This document shows positions 10,625 to 19,066 of a stretch of DNA of 64,000 nt, piece by piece. Location of the stretch: the NCBI RefSeq assembly GCF_019048065.1, contig NZ_CP077291.1, positions 3,162,001-3,226,000 of the forward strand, given 5' to 3'. The position numbers and the translations under genes were made by a program. Numbering within the stretch: the first letter of the stretch is position 1; every line of letters begins with the position of its first letter. The stretch is from Citrobacter farmeri (GTDB lineage: Bacteria > Pseudomonadota > Gammaproteobacteria > Enterobacterales > Enterobacteriaceae). The notes below the pieces were generated by a model that was not told the origin of the DNA, did not search any database, and was given only the letters and a program-made list of their open reading frames with translations.

Positions 10625-12012
10625 TGCAAACCGTCTCTGTCGATATCGGCTCGACGTGGACCAAAGCAGCCCTCTTCGCAAAGGAGGGGGATGCGTTAAC
10701 GCTGGTTAACCACGTTCTGACTCCGACGACGACCCATCATCTGGCGGATGGTTTTTTCGCCAGCCTGAACCAGGTGCTGAACGTTGCCGATGCGCGCCCA
10801 CTGCTCAAGCGCGGTGAAGTGACACTGAAATACTCCTCGTCGGCAAAAGGCGGCCTTGCCGTCGCCGCAATGGGACTGGTGCCGTCGATCACCCTGGAAT
10901 CGGCAAAAGTCACGGCGCATTCCGCCGGGGCAAAAATCGCCCAGTACTATTCGTACAAGCTGAATCGCCATGATATTCAGGCGCTGGAGGCCTCGCCGCC
11001 GGACATTCTGCTGTTTACCGGTGGTACCGACGGTGGCGAAGAGAGCTACGGCCTGGCCAACGCGCATGCGCTGGCGGAGTCCAGCCTCGACTGCGCCATT
11101 ATCTACGCCGGAAACCGTGACATTCAGGACGATGTTCAGGCGATTCTGGGACACAAAGATCTGACCACGGTAGACAATATTCTGCCCGATCTCGATCACC
11201 CGAATCCCTTCGCCGCCCGCAAAGCGATTTGTGATGTCTTTCTGTCCCGCATCGTGAAAGGCAAAGGACTGGATGTGATTGTCGGTGAAACCGGCGAAGA
11301 ACCCATGCCGACGCCCTGGACGGTGTACGAACTGGTGAAAGCCATCAGCGAAGTCGATAGCGCATGGAGAGAGTTCATGCTCATCGACATGGGCGGTGCG
11401 ACCACCGACGTCTATTCCGCCAGTGCCAATACCCTCTCGCCCGACACCGTGCTTCACGGCGTCCCGGAGCCGTTCGTTAAGCGCACCGTGGAAGGCGATC
11501 TCGGCATGCGCGTCTCCGCTGTGGTGGTGGGCGAAAGCACCCAGGAACTGGTGAAGGTGGTATTCGCTCAGCAACCGGCTCGCCAGGAGGCCTTCTATGG
11601 CTACCTGCGCTATCTGGTAACGCATCCCGATTATCTGCCGCAGAGCGAGGAAGAGAAATACTTTGACTCTCTGTTAGCCGGGCTGTGCGTTGGTTACGCC
11701 GCCGAGCGTCACGCAGGCACCAAAAAGCAGGTTTGTACCTGCGTTGGCAATGTCGATTTACAGATGGGGCGCGACCTGACCACCGTACGCAAAGTGGTTG
11801 GCTCGGGTGGCTGGCTCTCCCGCGCCAGTCAGTTTGATATCCATCGCTGGCTCAAATATCGCGAACTGGACAACGACGGCAGACGCATTCTTTTACCCAC
11901 TCAGTTTGAGTACTACCGCGATGCAAAGGGTCTGCTTCCGCTGCTGGCAAACGTTGCCAGACTGGATCCCCAGGCCGCTGCGCGCACCAGCATTCACTGT
12001 TTAACCCTATAA
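10624..12012 (+). CDS. glmL: GlmL/MutL, glutamate mutase-associated ASKHA ATPase
   Basis: MutL-family protein encoded between the two mutase subunits, thought to reactivate or protect the B12 enzyme by ATP-driven cofactor exchange; this role is inferred for the family. The actin/Hsp70-like phosphate loops are visible: VSVDIGSTWTKAALF at the N-terminus and LIDMGGATTDVYS near residue 260. I start at ATG 10624 (MQTVSVDIGS), giving 462 aa. The frame is open 7 codons upstream but only inside glmS, and the TGATG overlap signals coupling. It is not the DNA mismatch-repair protein MutL. Confidence 0.92.
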   Translation: MQTVSVDIGSTWTKAALFAKEGDALTLVNHVLTPTTTHHLADGFFASLNQVLNVADARPLLKRGEVTLKYSSSAKGGLAVAAMGLVPSITLESAKVTAHSAGAKIAQYYSYKLNRHDIQALEASPPDILLFTGGTDGGEESYGLANAHALAESSLDCAIIYAGNRDIQDDVQAILGHKDLTTVDNILPDLDHPNPFAARKAICDVFLSRIVKGKGLDVIVGETGEEPMPTPWTVYELVKAISEVDSAWREFMLIDMGGATTDVYSASANTLSPDTVLHGVPEPFVKRTVEGDLGMRVSAVVVGESTQELVKVVFAQQPARQEAFYGYLRYLVTHPDYLPQSEEEKYFDSLLAGLCVGYAAERHAGTKKQVCTCVGNVDLQMGRDLTTVRKVVGSGGWLSRASQFDIHRWLKYRELDNDGRRILLPTQFEYYRDAKGLLPLLANVARLDPQAAARTSIHCLTL

Positions 12013-12030
12013 AACCTAAGGCAGCGACGA

Positions 12031-13476
12031 ATGGAACTTCGAAATAAGAAATTGACCCATGACGAATTTATGACTGAGCGGCATCAGGTGTTGCAGACGT
12101 GGCATACCGGCAAAGACGTCGAACATTTTGAAGATGGCGTGAAGTACCAGCAGACCATTCCTGAGAAAAAACGTTTCTCTCATGCCTTATTGAAGGCGGA
12201 TCAGGAAGGGAAAACCCTGAGCCAACCGCGTGCCGGCGTTGCGCTGATGGATGAGCACATCGAACTGCTGAAAACCCTACAGGTAGAGTGCGACCTGCTG
12301 CCCAGCACCATCGATGCCTACACCCGTTTGAATCGTTATGAAGAAGCCGCTATTGGGATCCAGAAATCCATCGAAGCCGGGACCTCAAAGCTCAACGGAC
12401 TGCCGGTGGTTAACCACGGCGTGGCGGCCTGCCGTCGGATGACCGAAGCGCTGGAGAAACCGATTCAGGTACGCCACGGTACGCCGGATGCGCGTCTGCT
12501 GGCGGAGATCGCCATGGCCAGCGGCTTCACCAGTTACGAAGGCGGCGGTATCTCCTACAACATCCCTTACGCCAAGCGCGTCACGTTGGAAAAATCTATT
12601 CGTGACTGGCAGTACTGCGACCGTCTGATGGGGCTGTATGAAGAACATGGCATTCGCATTAACCGCGAACCGTTTGGCCCGCTGACCGGCACGCTGATCC
12701 CGCCGTTCATGTCTCACGCGGTGGCGATTATCGAAGGTCTGCTGGCACTGGAACAGGGCGTGAAGTCCATCACCGTCGGTTACGGCCAGGTGGGCAGCCT
12801 GACGCAGGACATTGCTGCGATCCAGTCACTGCGCGAACTGTCCCACGAGTATTTCCAGAATTACGGTTTCAATGATTACGAGCTGAGCACCGTCTTCCAC
12901 CAGTGGATGGGCGGCTTCCCGGAAGATGAATCCAAAGCGTTCGCCATTATTTCCTGGGGTGCAGCGGTCGCCGGTATGTCCGGTGCCACCAAAGTGATCA
13001 CCAAGAGCCCGCACGAAGCCTTCGGTATCCCAACCGCGGCGGCTAACGCCCAGAGACTGCGCGCATCGCGTCAGATGCTCAATATGGTCAGCGACCAGAA
13101 ATTCCCACCGTGCGCAGCAGTAGAACAGGAAGTGGATCTGATTAAGAGCGAAGTTCGCGCGGTCCTCAAGAAAGTGTTTGAGCTGGGCAACGGCGATATC
13201 GCGCGCGGTACAGTACTGGCCTTTGAAGCAGGCGTCCTGGATGTGCCTTTCGCCCCGGCCTCCTGCAACGCCGGGAAAATCCTGCCGGTTCGCGACAACT
13301 CCGGCGCTATCCGCGTTCTGGAAGCCGGCTCGGTTCCGCTGCCGAAAGACATTCTCGCCCTGCACCATGACTATGTTGCCGAGCGCGCGCATTTCGAAGG
13401 ACGTAAACCCTCATTCCAGATGGTTGTTGATGACATCAACGCTGTATCCCACAGTCAATTAATAGGAAGACCATAA
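12031..13476 (+). CDS. glmE: Glutamate (methylaspartate) mutase epsilon subunit
   Basis: Catalytic TIM-barrel subunit of glutamate mutase, 481 aa, which binds glutamate and the adenosyl group and pairs with the sigma subunit. Family signatures include RHGTPDARLLAEIAMASGFTS and SYNIPYAKRV in the first half and FHQWMGGFPEDESKAF further on. It lies 18 nt after glmL, with GGCAGCGACG before the ATG as a weak ribosome-binding site. The stop overlaps the mal start by one base (TAATG), which couples mutase to ammonia-lyase, the next step. Confidence 0.96.
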   Translation: MELRNKKLTHDEFMTERHQVLQTWHTGKDVEHFEDGVKYQQTIPEKKRFSHALLKADQEGKTLSQPRAGVALMDEHIELLKTLQVECDLLPSTIDAYTRLNRYEEAAIGIQKSIEAGTSKLNGLPVVNHGVAACRRMTEALEKPIQVRHGTPDARLLAEIAMASGFTSYEGGGISYNIPYAKRVTLEKSIRDWQYCDRLMGLYEEHGIRINREPFGPLTGTLIPPFMSHAVAIIEGLLALEQGVKSITVGYGQVGSLTQDIAAIQSLRELSHEYFQNYGFNDYELSTVFHQWMGGFPEDESKAFAIISWGAAVAGMSGATKVITKSPHEAFGIPTAAANAQRLRASRQMLNMVSDQKFPPCAAVEQEVDLIKSEVRAVLKKVFELGNGDIARGTVLAFEAGVLDVPFAPASCNAGKILPVRDNSGAIRVLEAGSVPLPKDILALHHDYVAERAHFEGRKPSFQMVVDDINAVSHSQLIGRP

Positions 13477-14717
13477 TGAAAATTAAACAGGCGCTTTTCA
13501 CCGCTGGCTACTCCTCATTCTATTTTGATGACCAGCAGGCGATCAAAAATGGCGCAGGTCATGACGGGTTTATTTATACCGGCGATCCGGTCACCCCGGG
13601 CTTTACCTCTGTGCGCCAAGCCGGCGAGTGCGTTTCCGTACAGCTGATTCTGGAAAACGGTGCGGTGGCGGTGGGTGATTGCGCCGCGGTGCAGTACTCC
13701 GGTGCCGGTGGCCGCGATCCGCTGTTCCTGGCTGAACATTTTATTCCGTTCCTCAACGATCACATTAAACCGCTGCTCGAAGGTCGCGACGTGGATGCAT
13801 TCCTGCCGAACGCCCGTTTCTTCGACAAACTGCGTATCGACGGTAATTTGCTGCATACCGCCGTTCGTTACGGTCTGTCACAGGCACTGCTTGATGCTAC
13901 CGCGCTGGCCTCGGGCCGCCTGAAAACGGAAGTGGTGTGCGATGAATGGCAACTGCCCTGCGTACCGGAAGCCATTCCATTATTTGGTCAGAGCGGCGAC
14001 GACCGCTACATCGCCGTCGACAAGATGATCCTCAAAGGTGTTGACGTCCTGCCGCACGCGCTGATCAACAACGTGGAAGAGAAGCTCGGTTTCAAAGGCG
14101 AAAAACTGCGTGAGTATGTGCGCTGGTTGTCCGACCGTATTCTCAACCTGCGCAGCAGCCCACGCTACCATCCGACGCTGCATATCGATGTGTATGGCAC
14201 CATCGGACTGATCTTCGATATGGACCCGGTACGCTGCGCCGAGTACATCGCCAGCCTGGAAAAAGAGGCACAGGGTCTGCCGCTGTACATTGAAGGCCCG
14301 GTTGATGCAGGCAACAAGCCGGATCAGATCCGCATGCTGACCGCCATCACCAAAGAGCTGACCCGCCTGGGTTCCGGCGTGAAAATTGTCGCGGACGAAT
14401 GGTGTAACACCTATCAGGACATCGTGGACTTCACCGATGCCGGCAGCTGCCACATGGTGCAGATCAAAACCCCGGATCTCGGTGGCATTCACAACATCGT
14501 TGACGCCGTACTGTACTGCAACAAACACGGGATGGAAGCCTACCAGGGCGGTACCTGTAACGAAACTGAAATCAGCGCCCGCACCTGCGTACATGTGGCT
14601 CTCGCCGCACGTCCGATGCGTATGCTGATCAAGCCTGGCATGGGCTTCGATGAAGGTCTCAATATCGTGTTTAACGAAATGAACCGCACCATCGCGCTGT
14701 TGCAGACTAAGGATTAA
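13476..14717 (+). CDS. mal: Methylaspartate ammonia-lyase
   Basis: Removes ammonia from 3-methylaspartate to give mesaconate. It is an enolase-superfamily protein of 413 aa. The known catalytic residues fall at the expected numbers: Lys331 (VQIKTPDLGG) and His194 (VLPHALINN), with Mg2+ ligands Asp238 (HIDVY), Glu273 (YIEGPVD) and Asp307 (IVADEWC). The sequence agrees closely with what I remember of the crystallised C. amalonaticus enzyme, which is the main reason for placing the organism near that species. It overlaps glmE by one base and is followed 3 nt later by the DUF1446 gene. Confidence 0.97.
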   Translation: MKIKQALFTAGYSSFYFDDQQAIKNGAGHDGFIYTGDPVTPGFTSVRQAGECVSVQLILENGAVAVGDCAAVQYSGAGGRDPLFLAEHFIPFLNDHIKPLLEGRDVDAFLPNARFFDKLRIDGNLLHTAVRYGLSQALLDATALASGRLKTEVVCDEWQLPCVPEAIPLFGQSGDDRYIAVDKMILKGVDVLPHALINNVEEKLGFKGEKLREYVRWLSDRILNLRSSPRYHPTLHIDVYGTIGLIFDMDPVRCAEYIASLEKEAQGLPLYIEGPVDAGNKPDQIRMLTAITKELTRLGSGVKIVADEWCNTYQDIVDFTDAGSCHMVQIKTPDLGGIHNIVDAVLYCNKHGMEAYQGGTCNETEISARTCVHVALAARPMRMLIKPGMGFDEGLNIVFNEMNRTIALLQTKD

Positions 14718-14720
14718 GAG

Positions 14721-16091
14721 ATGGCACGCACATTTAAAATCTTATCGCCGACGGCAATCCTGGGTTATGGCTTCCCGGAAGAGAGCTTTCGTAAAGCCAT
14801 GGAAGAGTCACCGGATCTGATCGCGGTTGACGCAGGCTCCTCCGATCCTGGCCCCCACTATCTGGGGGCGGGTAAACCCTTTACCGACAGGGCCGGAGTG
14901 AAACGCGATCTGCGTTATATGATCACGGCGGGCGTTAAGAACAACATTCCGGTGGTGATCGGCACCGCCGGCGGATCGGGTGCTGCACCGCACCTTGAGT
15001 GGTGTCGGCAGATTATCCTTGAGATTGCGCAGGAAGAAAAACTGTCCTTCTCAATGGCCCTGATCCCATCAGATGTAAATAAAGAGGTGGTTCATCAGGC
15101 GCTGGATAACGGCAAAATCACCGCACTGGACTTTGTTCCGGCACTGACCCACGAGGCGATCGAAGAGAGCACCTACATCGTGGCGCAGATGGGTATCGAA
15201 CCGTTCCAGCGTGCGCTGAAAGCGGGAGCGCAGGTGGTATTGGGTGGCCGGGCTTACGATCCAGCCTGCTTCGCCGCGCTGCCGATTATGCAAGGCTTCG
15301 ATGAAGGTCTGGCGCTGCACTGTGGCAAGATCCTGGAATGTGCGGCCATTGCCGCCACCCCAGGTTCCGGTTCCGACTGCGCGATGGGAATTATCGACGA
15401 TAACGGCTTTACGCTGAAGACGTTCAATCCAAAGCGCAAGTTCACCGAAACGTCGGCGGCGGCGCACACCCTGTATGAGAAGTCCGATCCGTACTTCCTG
15501 CCAGGCCCGGGCGGCGTACTGAACCTGAAAGGGTGCAGCTTCAAAGCGGTAAACGATGGCGAAGTGTACGTCAGCGGTTCCCGTCATGAAGAAACGCCGT
15601 ATGCGCTGAAGCTGGAAGGCGCGCGCCAGGTGGGCTTCCGCTGCCTGACCATTGCCGGTACCCGCGATCCGATCATGATTGCTGGCATCGACACCATTCT
15701 CGAAGAAGTGCAGGCCAGCGTTGCCCGCAACCTCTCACTGAATGATGACAGTATCCGCATGACGTTCCACCTGTACGGCAAAAACGGCGTGATGGGCAAT
15801 CATGAACCGATGCAAACTGCCGGGCATGAGCTGGGTATTTTGCTGGACGTGGTCGCACCAACCCAGGATATCGCCAACAGCGTCTGTTCGCTGGTGCGCT
15901 CTACCCTGCTGCACTACGGCTACGAAAACCGGATCGCCACGGCAGGCAACCTCGCCTTCCCGTTCTCGCCATCCGATATTCAAAGCGGCCCGGTGTATGA
16001 GTTCTCAATCTATCACCTGATCGAAGCCAGCGACGCCCTGCGTTTTGACTTCCATATCGAACAGGTGACGCCAGAAGGAGTTCAGGCATGA
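14721..16091 (+). CDS. DUF1446 / AtuA-like protein of the methylaspartate cluster
   Basis: 456-aa cytoplasmic protein of the DUF1446 family, whose namesake AtuA is needed for acyclic terpene use in Pseudomonas. No biochemical activity is established for the family. Visible landmarks are an N-terminal GYGFPEESF stretch, DAGSSDPGPHYLGAG, a Gly-rich IGTAGGSGAAPH segment and VLGGRAYDPACFAALP; these look like nucleotide- or CoA-type loops, but I cannot assign a ligand. It is translated from a good site 3 nt after mal and overlaps the DUF4387 gene by 4 nt. The pairing suggests a two-subunit enzyme acting on mesaconate or a later intermediate (inference). Confidence 0.85.
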   Translation: MARTFKILSPTAILGYGFPEESFRKAMEESPDLIAVDAGSSDPGPHYLGAGKPFTDRAGVKRDLRYMITAGVKNNIPVVIGTAGGSGAAPHLEWCRQIILEIAQEEKLSFSMALIPSDVNKEVVHQALDNGKITALDFVPALTHEAIEESTYIVAQMGIEPFQRALKAGAQVVLGGRAYDPACFAALPIMQGFDEGLALHCGKILECAAIAATPGSGSDCAMGIIDDNGFTLKTFNPKRKFTETSAAAHTLYEKSDPYFLPGPGGVLNLKGCSFKAVNDGEVYVSGSRHEETPYALKLEGARQVGFRCLTIAGTRDPIMIAGIDTILEEVQASVARNLSLNDDSIRMTFHLYGKNGVMGNHEPMQTAGHELGILLDVVAPTQDIANSVCSLVRSTLLHYGYENRIATAGNLAFPFSPSDIQSGPVYEFSIYHLIEASDALRFDFHIEQVTPEGVQA

Positions 16092-16405
16092 AACACGCTA
16101 TTTGCACCCTGGCGCAGGTGATTCGTTCCAAAAACGCCGGACCGTATGAACTGGTGTTAGATATTTTATTTAAAACGCGCGAAGACTATCAGCGGGTAAA
16201 ACGTTCTGAGCAATTAACACCGCAGTTAATTGCCCGCTTATATAACGTTGAACCTGATTTTATTCATCGCATCGTCTGGTTTGATCCGGCAAATGCCGTA
16301 AAAATCGTGATGCCTCGCGATATTATTTCCGGTAACGTTGGTGACAATGATGTTTATGGTGCGCAGCAGCATGCGCCATTATTAAGTATTGAGTTTGATC
16401 TGTAA
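16088..16405 (+). CDS. DUF4387 protein, partner of the DUF1446 protein
   Basis: 105-aa protein of the DUF4387 family, found almost always next to a DUF1446 gene. It begins MKHAICTLAQVIRSKNAGPY and contains RIVWFDPANAVKIVMPR, typical of the family. There is no signal peptide or membrane segment. The 4-nt overlap (ATGA) with the upstream gene implies equimolar translation and a complex. In longer relatives the two domains are, as I recall, sometimes fused, which would support this. Function is unknown. A 170-nt gap without a gene separates it from the transporter, so it may be the last gene of the first transcription unit. Confidence 0.85.
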   Translation: MKHAICTLAQVIRSKNAGPYELVLDILFKTREDYQRVKRSEQLTPQLIARLYNVEPDFIHRIVWFDPANAVKIVMPRDIISGNVGDNDVYGAQQHAPLLSIEFDL

Positions 16406-16575
16406 TTTAAAAAATACAACAACGTCCATTGGCGTACAGGATTTCGCTGTATCACTGTATTCCAGATAATTCATGCGGTTGGTCACAACAGGCGTGCATC
16501 TGAGCTGCTGTCTACGCTCAGGCGCACGCCGCCCTACATAATTTTACCGACCAACCTTGATCCGATGGAGTAAAC

Positions 16576-17883
16576 ATGAAGAAAATAAGTCTAACCAAAA
16601 TGATCATATTAGGCCTGATACTCGGCATGATTGCCGGGGTGGCTATTAATAATATGGCATCGGCAGATACAGCAAAATCGTACGCGCAAGATATTTCTAT
16701 TTTTACCACCATCTTTTTACGTATGGTAAAAATGATTATCGCGCCGTTGGTTATTTCAACCCTGGTCGTTGGTATCGCGAAAATGGGCGATGCCAAAACG
16801 CTGGGGCGTATATTCTCAAAAACTTTTTTCCTGTTTATCTGCGCCTCACTGTTGTCGATCGCACTGGGTTTGGTCATCGTCAATCTGTTCCAGCCAGGCG
16901 CGGGCATTAACTTCGTCGCCCATGACGCAGGGGCCGTGGCGGCCGTGCAGTCAGAACCGTTCACGCTGAAAGTGTTTATCTCTCACGCCGTACCGACCAG
17001 CATCGTGGATGCGATGGCGCGTAACGAAATCCTGCAAATCGTGGTGTTCTCGATTTTCCTCGGTTGCAGCCTGGCCGCCATTGGCGAAAAAGCCGAGCCT
17101 ATCGTGAAAGTGCTCGACTCGCTGGTTCACGTGATGCTGAAGCTGACAGGTTACGTCATGCTGTTCGCCCCGCTGACGGTGTTCGCCGCCATCTCCGGGC
17201 TGATCGCTGAACGCGGACTGGGCGTGATGGTTAGCGCCGGGATCTTCATGGGTGAGTTCTACCTGACGCTGGGCATGCTGTGGGCGATCCTGATCGGCCT
17301 GTCAACGGTGATTGTCGGTCCATGCATCAGTCGCCTGACAAAAGCGATCCTCGAACCGGCACTGCTGGCGTTCACCACTTCCAGCTCTGAAGCCGCGTTC
17401 CCTGGCACCCTGGATAAGCTGGAGAAATTCGGTGTTTCGTCCAAGATTGCCAGCTTTGTGCTGCCTATCGGCTACTCCTTTAACCTTGTCGGTTCAATGG
17501 CCTACTGCTCGTTTGCCACTGTCTTTATCGCGCAGGCGTGCAACATTGAACTGAGCATGGGCGAGCAGATCACCATGCTGCTGATCCTGATGTTGACTTC
17601 CAAAGGGATGGCGGGCGTACCGCGTGCCTCGATGGTGGTCATTGCCGCTACCCTCAACCAGTTCAACATTCCGGAAGCGGGGCTGATTCTGCTGATGGGC
17701 GTCGATCCGTTCCTCGACATGGGCCGCTCTGCGACCAACGTCATGAGTAACGCCATGGGCGCCGCCATTGTCGGTCGCTGGGAAGGTGAACACTTCGGTT
17801 CAGGCTGCCGGGGCACTGCGCCGGTCAAAACGCCGGAACAGGAGCGTCCTGCAACTGAACCGTCAGAAGTGGTGATGTCCTGA
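16576..17883 (+). CDS. Dicarboxylate/amino acid:cation symporter (DAACS, GltP/DctA family)
   Basis: 435-aa secondary transporter, probably bringing in glutamate or a related dicarboxylate for the mutase pathway. The family hallmarks are the serine-rich hairpin FTTSSSEAAFPGTL (about 266-279), GMAGVPRA in hairpin 2 (about 345-351) and the substrate-binding helix VDPFLDMGRSATNV (about 376-389), with Asp381 and Arg384. Arg384 matches the arginine that selects acidic amino acids. The motif that is usually NLDGT/S reads NLVGS here (Val305), so a cation-site aspartate is missing; Asn392 replaces a second one, as in proton-coupled members. A GATGGAG ribosome-binding site precedes ATG 16576. Substrate is inferred from context. 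Confidence 0.88.
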   Translation: MKKISLTKMIILGLILGMIAGVAINNMASADTAKSYAQDISIFTTIFLRMVKMIIAPLVISTLVVGIAKMGDAKTLGRIFSKTFFLFICASLLSIALGLVIVNLFQPGAGINFVAHDAGAVAAVQSEPFTLKVFISHAVPTSIVDAMARNEILQIVVFSIFLGCSLAAIGEKAEPIVKVLDSLVHVMLKLTGYVMLFAPLTVFAAISGLIAERGLGVMVSAGIFMGEFYLTLGMLWAILIGLSTVIVGPCISRLTKAILEPALLAFTTSSSEAAFPGTLDKLEKFGVSSKIASFVLPIGYSFNLVGSMAYCSFATVFIAQACNIELSMGEQITMLLILMLTSKGMAGVPRASMVVIAATLNQFNIPEAGLILLMGVDPFLDMGRSATNVMSNAMGAAIVGRWEGEHFGSGCRGTAPVKTPEQERPATEPSEVVMS

Positions 17884-17895
17884 TTGCATGAAGTT

Positions 17896-17919
17896 GCCGG
17901 ATGGCGCCCGCCATCCGGC
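17896..17919. repeat. REP element (symporter-glutaminase gap)
   Basis: GCCGGATGG and CCATCCGGC form a 9-bp inverted repeat around a 6-nt loop. This is the enterobacterial REP (Y/Z) type of extragenic palindrome, in the 67-nt gap between the two genes. Confidence 0.85.
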
Positions 17920-17950
17920 ATCAGGATGACCACACCAACAGGATTGCACG

Positions 17951-18952
17951 ATGAAAAACACTCTATTTGCCGCAAGCATCATCACCACCAGCCTGCTCTT
18001 TAGCGCTGCCACGCTGGCGCAACCCGTGCCGGATTACGCTGCGCTAATCGAACAGGCGCACCAGAAATACAAAAGTAACCACGACGGCAACGTCGCCGAT
18101 TATATCCCTGCTCTTGCCGCATACAGCCCCAACAACTTCGCCATTACCCTCGCCACCGTTGACGGAAAAATTTACCAGGCTGGAGACATCAACAAAGCGT
18201 TCCCGATGGAGTCGCTGAGTAAAGTCTTTACCCTGGCGCTGGCGATGGAACAACGCGGGCCGCAGGAAGTGCTGGATAAACTTGGCGCAAATGCCACCGG
18301 CCTGCCTTTTAATTCAGGTCTCGCCGTCGAACTCACGAAAGGCGCACCGGAGAATCCGCTGGTCAATGCTGGTGCCATGAGTACCGTCAGCCTGATTGAG
18401 GCGAAAGACAAAACCGACCGCTGGAACAAAATCCTCGCCAACCTGAACGACTGGGCCGATGCCACGCTCACGGTCAATGAACCGGTGTTCAGATCGGAAA
18501 TGGAGACCAATCAGCACAACCAGGCGCTGGCGCAACTGATGGCGTCGTACAACAGCTTTTATGGCAACACACAAGATGCCGTAGAGATCTACACCCGCCA
18601 GTGTTCAGTGGATATCACCGTTGAGCAACTCGCCAAAATGGGGGCCGTGTTGGCCAATAAGGGCAAATCACCATTCAACGGCAAACAGTTGCTGAATGAA
18701 CGCTATGTGCCGCAGGTGCTGGCAGAAATGGCCATCGCTGGCCTCTACGACGGCAGCGGTAAATGGCTGTACACCGTCGGTATTCCGGCGAAGAGCGGCG
18801 TCGGCGGCGGGATGGTCGCGGTGGTTCCGGGACAATATGCCATCGCCGTTTATTCCCCCCCGCTGGATAGCGCCGGGAACAGCGTGCGCGCCCAGCAAAC
18901 CATTGAATATGTTGCCCATGCAACGCAGGCCAATCTCTTTATGGCGCATTAA
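17951..18952 (+). CDS. glsA: Exported glutaminase (serine beta-lactamase-like fold)
   Basis: Glutaminase family protein of 333 aa that hydrolyses glutamine to glutamate and ammonia. Unlike the cytosolic YbaS and YneH enzymes of E. coli, it has a clear N-terminal signal peptide (MKNTLFAASIITTSLLF, then SAATLAQ), so it should act in the periplasm. The catalytic SxxK motif is at Ser88-Leu-Ser-Lys91 (MESLSKVF). Further family motifs are NPLVNAGAMS and GGGMVAVVPGQYAIAVYSPPLD. It sits between the DAACS symporter and the fumarase, consistent with producing external glutamate for uptake. The symbol is used in the family sense only. Confidence 0.9.
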   Translation: MKNTLFAASIITTSLLFSAATLAQPVPDYAALIEQAHQKYKSNHDGNVADYIPALAAYSPNNFAITLATVDGKIYQAGDINKAFPMESLSKVFTLALAMEQRGPQEVLDKLGANATGLPFNSGLAVELTKGAPENPLVNAGAMSTVSLIEAKDKTDRWNKILANLNDWADATLTVNEPVFRSEMETNQHNQALAQLMASYNSFYGNTQDAVEIYTRQCSVDITVEQLAKMGAVLANKGKSPFNGKQLLNERYVPQVLAEMAIAGLYDGSGKWLYTVGIPAKSGVGGGMVAVVPGQYAIAVYSPPLDSAGNSVRAQQTIEYVAHATQANLFMAH

Positions 18953-18956
18953 GCGG

Positions 18957-19046
18957 ACGCCGGCGCGCGCGTGATGCGCATCCGGCCTACGAATCAGGCA
19001 TTTTTGTTGGTCGGATACGGCGCGACGCCGCCCTCCGGCGATATCA
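18957..19046. repeat. Degenerate REP-like sequences before the fumarase gene
   Basis: GC-rich stretches with pieces of the REP consensus (GCATCCGGCCTAC at 18977-18989, and inverted CGGCG-rich pairs at 19018-19041) fill the gap between glutaminase and fumarase. The copies are too worn to define exact ends. Confidence 0.45.
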
Positions 19047-19066
19047 ACCTTAACGTGAGAAGTAAC

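Noticed and set aside
10696..11625. A 309-codon minus-strand frame opposite glmL
   Set aside because: Antisense shadow with no start signals or recognisable domains.
10624..12012. Naming this gene as the DNA mismatch repair gene mutL
   Set aside because: The protein is an ASKHA ATPase (VDIGSTWTKA, DMGGATTDVY) set between glutamate mutase subunits; it has no GHKL or MutL repair domains.
18971..19066. Upstream in-frame extension of the fumarase gene
   Set aside because: The extra 32 codons run through REP-like DNA, and FumA-family alignment begins at MSKPF; the extension is unlikely to be translated.
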